Shown: positions 60,608 through 64,000 of the stretch, one piece after another
Position numbering within the stretch: position 1 is the first letter of the stretch
Layout: every line of letters begins with the position of its first letter
Source: Longimicrobium sp.
Lineage (GTDB): Bacteria > Gemmatimonadota > Gemmatimonadetes > Longimicrobiales > Longimicrobiaceae
DNA length: 64,000 nt
Assembly: GCF_036388275.1 (NCBI RefSeq)
Contig: NZ_DASVSF010000107.1
Span: 62,001 to 126,000 of the forward strand
Direction of reading: 5' to 3'
Notes under the pieces: generated by a model
Database searches by the model: none
Seen by the model: the letters and a program-made list of their open reading frames with translations, nothing else
What the model was told of the DNA's origin: nothing
Program-made: the position numbers and the translations under genes

Positions 60608-62998
60608 ATGAATCCGCACGCCCTGAACGTCCTGGAATACCGCGAGGCGCTGGACCTCGTGGCCCGCTTCGCCTCGTCCGGCCTCGGCGCCGACGCGGTG
60701 CGCGCGCTTTCGCCCAGCGCCGACCTGGGGTGGATCGCCCCGGAGCTGGCGCGGGTGGAGGAGATGCGCGCGTTCCTGCGCGGCGACTCGGGGTGGTCGG
60801 TGCCCGCCATTCCCGACGTGGTCGAGCCGCTCCGCCGCATGCGCGTGGAGGGATCGATGCTGGACGGGCCCCACCTGCGCGACGTGGGCGTGCTGCTGGC
60901 CTCGTCGCGCACCACGCGGCGCGCGGTGCTGCAGCAGCAGGGCTCGCTGCCGTACCTGTCGCTGATCGCGGGCGCGCTGGCCGAGGCCGAAAAGGACGAG
61001 GCCGAGATCGCGCGGACGCTGGACGACGCGGGGCTGGTGCGCGACGAGGCGTCGCCCGCGCTGTACCGCCTGCGGCGCGAGCTGAAGAGCGCCCGCGGCC
61101 GGCTGGTGGAGCGGCTGGCCTCGTACATGGCGTCGCTGCCGCCGCACCTGCAGGTGCAGGACTCGTCGGTGACGGTGCGCGAGGGGCGCTACGTGATCCC
61201 GGTGCGCCGCGAGGGCCGGGGCGAGGTGGGCGGCATCGTCCACGACGAGTCGGCGACGGGGGCCACGCTGTTCGTGGAGCCGCCGGTAGCCGTGGAGATG
61301 ATGAACCGCCTGCGCGAGCTGGAGGGACAGGAGGCGCGCGAGGTCACGCGCATCCTCCGCGAGCTGACGGCCCGGCTGCGGCCGCTGCAGCCCGCGCTGC
61401 TGGCCTCGCTGGACGCGCTGGTGTCGCTGGATTCGCTCTACGCGCGGGCCCGCTACGCGCTGCGGGTGGACGGGCGCGCGCCGGCGCTGCTGGAGCCGGG
61501 GACGGAGGAGTACGAGGTGGTGCGGGGCTACCACCCCATCCTCCTGGCGCGGGGCGACGACGTGGTGCCCTTCGACCTGCGGATGGACCGCGGTGAGCGC
61601 ACGCTGTTGATCTCCGGCCCCAACACCGGCGGCAAGACGGTGCTGCTGAAGGCCATCGGCCTGGTTTCGCTGCTGGCGCAGAGCGGCGTCGTTCCGCCCG
61701 TGGCCAAGGGAACGCGGGTTCCCGTGTTCCGCGACGTGTACGCCGACATCGGCGACGAGCAGAGCATCGAGGCGTCGCTTTCCACCTTTTCGGCGCACCT
61801 GAAGAACCTGCGTGAGGTGCTCGAGGGCGCGGGGTGGGAGTCGCTGGTGCTGACGGACGAAATCGGCAGCGGCACCGACCCGCAGGAGGGCGCCGCGCTG
61901 GCGCGCGCGGTGCTGGTGGAGCTGACGCGCCGCTCGTGCTTCACCGTCGCCACCACGCACCTGGGCCAGCTGAAGCTGCTGGCGGCCGAGGAGCGGGGGA
62001 TCATCAACGCTTCGCTGCAGTTCGACGCCGAGCGGCTGCAGCCCACCTACCGGCTGCTGAAGGGCATCCCGGGGCGTTCGTACGGGCTGGCCATCGCACG
62101 GCGGCTGGGGCTGGAGCCGCGCCTGCTGGAAGATGCCGAGGCCACGCTTCCGCGGGGCGAACGCGACGTCGCGCGGCTGCTGCTGGACCTGGAGGCCAAG
62201 GAGCAGCGCTTCGCCGATCAGACCGCCGCGCTGGAGCGCAGCCTGGCCGAGACGGCGGCCCTCCGCGAGCAGATGGAGGCGCGCGAGCGCGACCTGAAGC
62301 AGCGCGAGCGCGACGCGGAGCGCCGGGCCCGCCAGCAGGCGCGCGACCTGTTGCTGCAGGCGCGCGCCGAGGTGGAGGCCGCCATCCGCGACGTGCGCGC
62401 GGCGGGCGACGCCGAAAAGCTGGACGAGGCAGCCCGCGCCGCGCGCCGGAAGGTGGAGGAAGCGGCGCTCCGGCAGCGCGAAAAGACGCCTGCCGAGCGG
62501 CGCGCCGGCAAGGCCGGGGCCAAGCCCGAATCCACCGAGATCGAGCTGGAGCCCGGGGTTCGCGTGCGGATCGAGTCGCTGGGGCGGACGGGGGTGATCG
62601 TGGACGTGCGCGACGGCAAGGCGATGGTGGAGGCGGGGGTGATGCGCCTGCTGCTGCCGCGGGAGGACCTGACGCCGCTTCCCGCGGGCGACCAGGGCGC
62701 GGCGCAGCCGAAGGGGCGGCCGTCCGGCGGATACATCAACATCGCCGCGGCCGATGCGCGCCCGGAGGTGGACCTGCGCGGGATGCGGCCCGACGAGGTG
62801 GAGACGGTGCTGGGGCGCGCGCTGGACAACGCCCTGCTGGCGGGGCTGCCCACGTTCCGCATCATCCACGGCAAGGGTACGGGCGTCCTGCGCGCGCACG
62901 TCCGCGAGCTGCTGAAGGCAGATCGCAGGATCTCGGTCGCCCGGCCGGGCGAGCTGTTCGAGGGCGGGACGGGCGTGACGGTGGTGGAGTTCGCATAG
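60608..62998 (+). CDS. mutS2: Endonuclease MutS2
   Basis: 796 residues. MutS-family ATPase core: Walker A GPNTGGKTVLLK (~337), SLSTFSAHLKNL, Walker B LVLTDEIGSGTDPQEGAALA, and the His loop TTHLGQLKLLA. Coiled-coil region ~530-640 and C-terminal Smr domain (LRGMRPDEVETVLGRAL, FRIIHGKGTGVLRAHVRELL). MutS2 lacks mismatch recognition and restricts recombination or rescues stalled ribosomes. Complete. Confidence 0.95.
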   Translation: MNPHALNVLEYREALDLVARFASSGLGADAVRALSPSADLGWIAPELARVEEMRAFLRGDSGWSVPAIPDVVEPLRRMRVEGSMLDGPHLRDVGVLLASSRTTRRAVLQQQGSLPYLSLIAGALAEAEKDEAEIARTLDDAGLVRDEASPALYRLRRELKSARGRLVERLASYMASLPPHLQVQDSSVTVREGRYVIPVRREGRGEVGGIVHDESATGATLFVEPPVAVEMMNRLRELEGQEAREVTRILRELTARLRPLQPALLASLDALVSLDSLYARARYALRVDGRAPALLEPGTEEYEVVRGYHPILLARGDDVVPFDLRMDRGERTLLISGPNTGGKTVLLKAIGLVSLLAQSGVVPPVAKGTRVPVFRDVYADIGDEQSIEASLSTFSAHLKNLREVLEGAGWESLVLTDEIGSGTDPQEGAALARAVLVELTRRSCFTVATTHLGQLKLLAAEERGIINASLQFDAERLQPTYRLLKGIPGRSYGLAIARRLGLEPRLLEDAEATLPRGERDVARLLLDLEAKEQRFADQTAALERSLAETAALREQMEARERDLKQRERDAERRARQQARDLLLQARAEVEAAIRDVRAAGDAEKLDEAARAARRKVEEAALRQREKTPAERRAGKAGAKPESTEIELEPGVRVRIESLGRTGVIVDVRDGKAMVEAGVMRLLLPREDLTPLPAGDQGAAQPKGRPSGGYINIAAADARPEVDLRGMRPDEVETVLGRALDNALLAGLPTFRIIHGKGTGVLRAHVRELLKADRRISVARPGELFEGGTGVTVVEFA

Positions 62999-63044
62999 GC
63001 GGACTGGGCAGCAGGGTGATGGCTGGCCCTCCGCCCGTGCGCAC

Positions 63045-63115
63045 CTGTCATCCTGAGGCCCAGGCGCACTGTACTCGCCCGTCCGCAGAACTGCGCGGGC
63101 CGAAGGATCTAGCGG
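63045..63115 (+). repeat. CATCCTGAGG/GAAGGATC repeat, copy 3
   Basis: Begins CTGTCATCCTGAGGCCCAGG and ends GGGCCGAAGGATCTAGCGG. Near-identical ends to the copies at 463, 41048 (inverted) and 63641 (inverted). Confidence 0.8.
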
Positions 63116-63140
63116 CGGCACCGTACAAGCCTGGTCGCGG

Positions 63141-63285
63141 CAGCGGTCACGGAGGCCTGGACCTCGGCTGCCGTGGGGCCCTCACCCGGCCGCGCTGACA
63201 CGCGTGCCACCCTCTCCCGCAAGCGGGAGAGGGTGCACTCAGGGTCGAGCGCGCCAGGCGAGCGGGATCGCGGTCGAATTCTCCC
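63141..63285 (+). repeat. Mosaic palindromic repeat, copy 3
   Basis: CAGCGGTCAC...GCTGCCGTGGGGCCCTCACC, CGGCCGCGCTGACACGCGTG, then CCACCCTCTCCCGCAAGCGG and AATTCTCCC. Nearly identical to 29710-29862 with a different hairpin loop. Confidence 0.85.
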
Positions 63286-63410
63286 CTCCCCCGGCAAACT
63301 GCGCCGGGAGAGGGGCCGGGGGAGGGGCCCGCGCGAGCCCAGCCAAAGCGCGGTTCAGGTCTCCCCCTCCCCTGCGCAGCGGCGGACGGGGGCCGGGGGG
63401 AGGGGGCTCC

Positions 63411-63592
63411 CAAGGAATGCGCCGGGCCTGGTCGAACCGTGATCGAAGTGCTCCTCTCTCCCGCGCAGTTTGCGGGGGAGAGGCCGGGAGAGGGGGGCTC
63501 CCAAGGCATGCGCCAGGCCTGGTCGACCCACGACCGAAGTTCTCCCCTCTCCGCACGTAGTTGGTACGGGGAGGGGCCGGGGGAGGGGCACC
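63411..63592 (+). repeat. 91-bp tandem repeat (two units)
   Basis: Unit 1 63411-63501 and unit 2 63502-63592 both begin CAAGG(A/C)ATGCGCC(G/A)GGCCTGG, continue with GATCGAAGT or GACCGAAGT, and end in a CT/GA palindrome. A divergent third unit is at 30263-30350. Confidence 0.8.
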
Positions 63593-63640
63593 CAAGGCGG
63601 TGGTGCCCGCTGCCGCGCCCCTGCCCAGAGGTGTCCTCGG

Positions 63641-63708
63641 CTAGATCCTTCGCCCCGCGCGGAATGGTGTACGGGCAAGTGTCGCTCGCCTGGGGCTCAG
63701 GATGACAC
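63641..63708 (-). repeat. CATCCTGAGG/GAAGGATC repeat, copy 4 (inverted)
   Basis: Reads CTAGATCCTTCGCCCCGC...GGCTCAGGATGACAC on the + strand; complement of copies 1 and 3. Confidence 0.75.
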
Positions 63709-63724
63709 GCCGCGGTGTTCGTCG

Positions 63725-63796
63725 CGCACTTTCGCACCTACGCACTCACGCACTCGCGCACTCACGCACTCACGCACTCACGCACTCACGCACTCC
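63725..63796 (-). repeat. 8-bp tandem repeat, locus 4 (CGCACTCA)
   Basis: Nine units of eight bases, mostly CGCACTCA (TGAGTGCG on the other strand), ending six bases before the dnaG start codon. The most expanded locus of the family. Confidence 0.9.
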
Positions 63797-63802
63797 TCAA
63801 CC

Positions 63803-64000
63803 TTGCCCATCCCCGACCACCTCGTCGAAGACATCCGGCAGCGGGCCGACATCGTGGAGATCCTCTCGGAGCACACGCGCCTCAGGCGCACCGGGAAGAC
63901 CTACCGCGGGCCGTGCCCGTTGCACGGAGGCGAGGGACCCAACTTCTCCGTGGACCCGGCGAAGGGGTTCTACAAGTGCTTCACCTGCGGAGAGGGCGGC
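63803..64000 (+). CDS. dnaG: DNA primase, N-terminal part (truncated by the window end)
   Basis: 66 codons from TTG 63803 (MPIPDHLVEDIRQRADIVEI). The zinc-binding domain shows CPLH and CFTC (CHC2 type), as in bacterial DnaG. The start codon is TTG and the preceding sequence is the tandem octamer, so no normal ribosome binding site is visible. The rest of the gene lies outside the window. Confidence 0.9.
   Translation, partial: MPIPDHLVEDIRQRADIVEILSEHTRLRRTGKTYRGPCPLHGGEGPNFSVDPAKGFYKCFTCGEGG

Larger units (their letters stand above)
62999..63802. other. Large intergenic repeat array between mutS2 and dnaG
   Basis: 804 bases with no credible gene. Contains in order: CATCCTGAGG-family copy 3, mosaic repeat copy 3, several CT/GA palindromes, the 91-bp tandem pair, an inverted CATCCTGAGG copy, and nine 8-bp units next to dnaG. 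Densest repeat region in the window. Confidence 0.7.

Noticed and set aside
59888..63121. 1,077-codon open frame on the minus strand opposite mutS2 and the histidine kinase
   Set aside because: Shadow of mutS2; Gln/Arg/His-rich, no domain pattern.
63411..63592. 91-bp tandem units considered as a CRISPR or integron attC array
   Set aside because: Only two units, no unique spacers, no integrase or cas gene nearby.
63147..63737. 196-codon open frame in the repeat array before dnaG
   Set aside because: All of it is made of dispersed repeats; Pro/Gly/Arg-rich, not a protein pattern.
63725..63796. Tandem octamers considered as a CRISPR array
   Set aside because: Units are 8 bases without spacers; no cas genes.

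Overview
The window is a GC-rich bacterial chromosome segment. It carries genes on both strands and many 4-base start/stop overlaps (GTGA, ATGA). Gene content fits a Gram-negative-type bacterium with lipoproteins, a Wzc-like kinase, a TonB-type domain and an AsmA/TamB-like protein. A pair of small membrane proteins resembling DUF5985, the high GC and the style of the intergenic repeats suggest Gemmatimonadota (Longimicrobium-like). That placement is inference; no rRNA or tRNA gene was seen.

Layout. 1-1.6 kb: end of nadA, then a two-gene HEPN unit. 1.9-10.4 kb: a tightly coupled surface-polysaccharide cluster (three glycosyltransferases, FkbM and class I methyltransferases, a GDP-fucose synthase-like reductase, a Wzc-type tyrosine kinase). 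10.6-18.7 kb: conserved housekeeping run yebC-ruvC-ruvA-(terminator)-ruvB-queA, a small membrane operon, tgt (apparent CTG start), yajC, def and fmt. 18.7-28 kb: thiE-thiS-lipoprotein-thiG, rsmB, a PASTA protein, a TlpA-like thioredoxin, a YbbR protein, tsaD, a phosphoesterase and an AsmA-like protein. 28-34 kb: response regulator, wHTH plus two small membrane proteins, amino-acid permease, nrnA. 34-42.6 kb: subtilase lipoprotein and a polyamine/arginine neighbourhood (speA, TIGR00300-type ornithine cyclodeaminase, speB) with a Fur-family gene behind a Fur-box-like site. 42.7-44.9 kb: groES-groEL under promoter plus CIRCE.

45-52 kb is accessory: a phage-tail-spike-like protein, a divergent HTH plus 42-residue peptide unit with TTGACA iterons, a frameshifted gene, an unknown membrane protein, a Cys-rich mini-ORF, a SUKH-like protein, and a pseudokinase fused to a TonB C-terminal domain. 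52-64 kb: NatAB-like ABC exporter, two secreted unknowns, yqeY, a HEPN gene pair bracketed by 126-bp direct copies of a palindromic element, a DtxR-type regulator, a PAS histidine kinase, mutS2, an 800-base repeat array and the start of dnaG.

Most striking: (i) the HEPN RNase-like gene plus small SH3-like partner bracketed by duplicated palindromes that carry the 3' end of yqeY; (ii) the catalytically dead kinase-TonB fusion; (iii) the HTH/mini-peptide operon with iterons; (iv) several dispersed intergenic repeat families, including an 8-bp-period GTGCGTGA tandem repeat at four loci.
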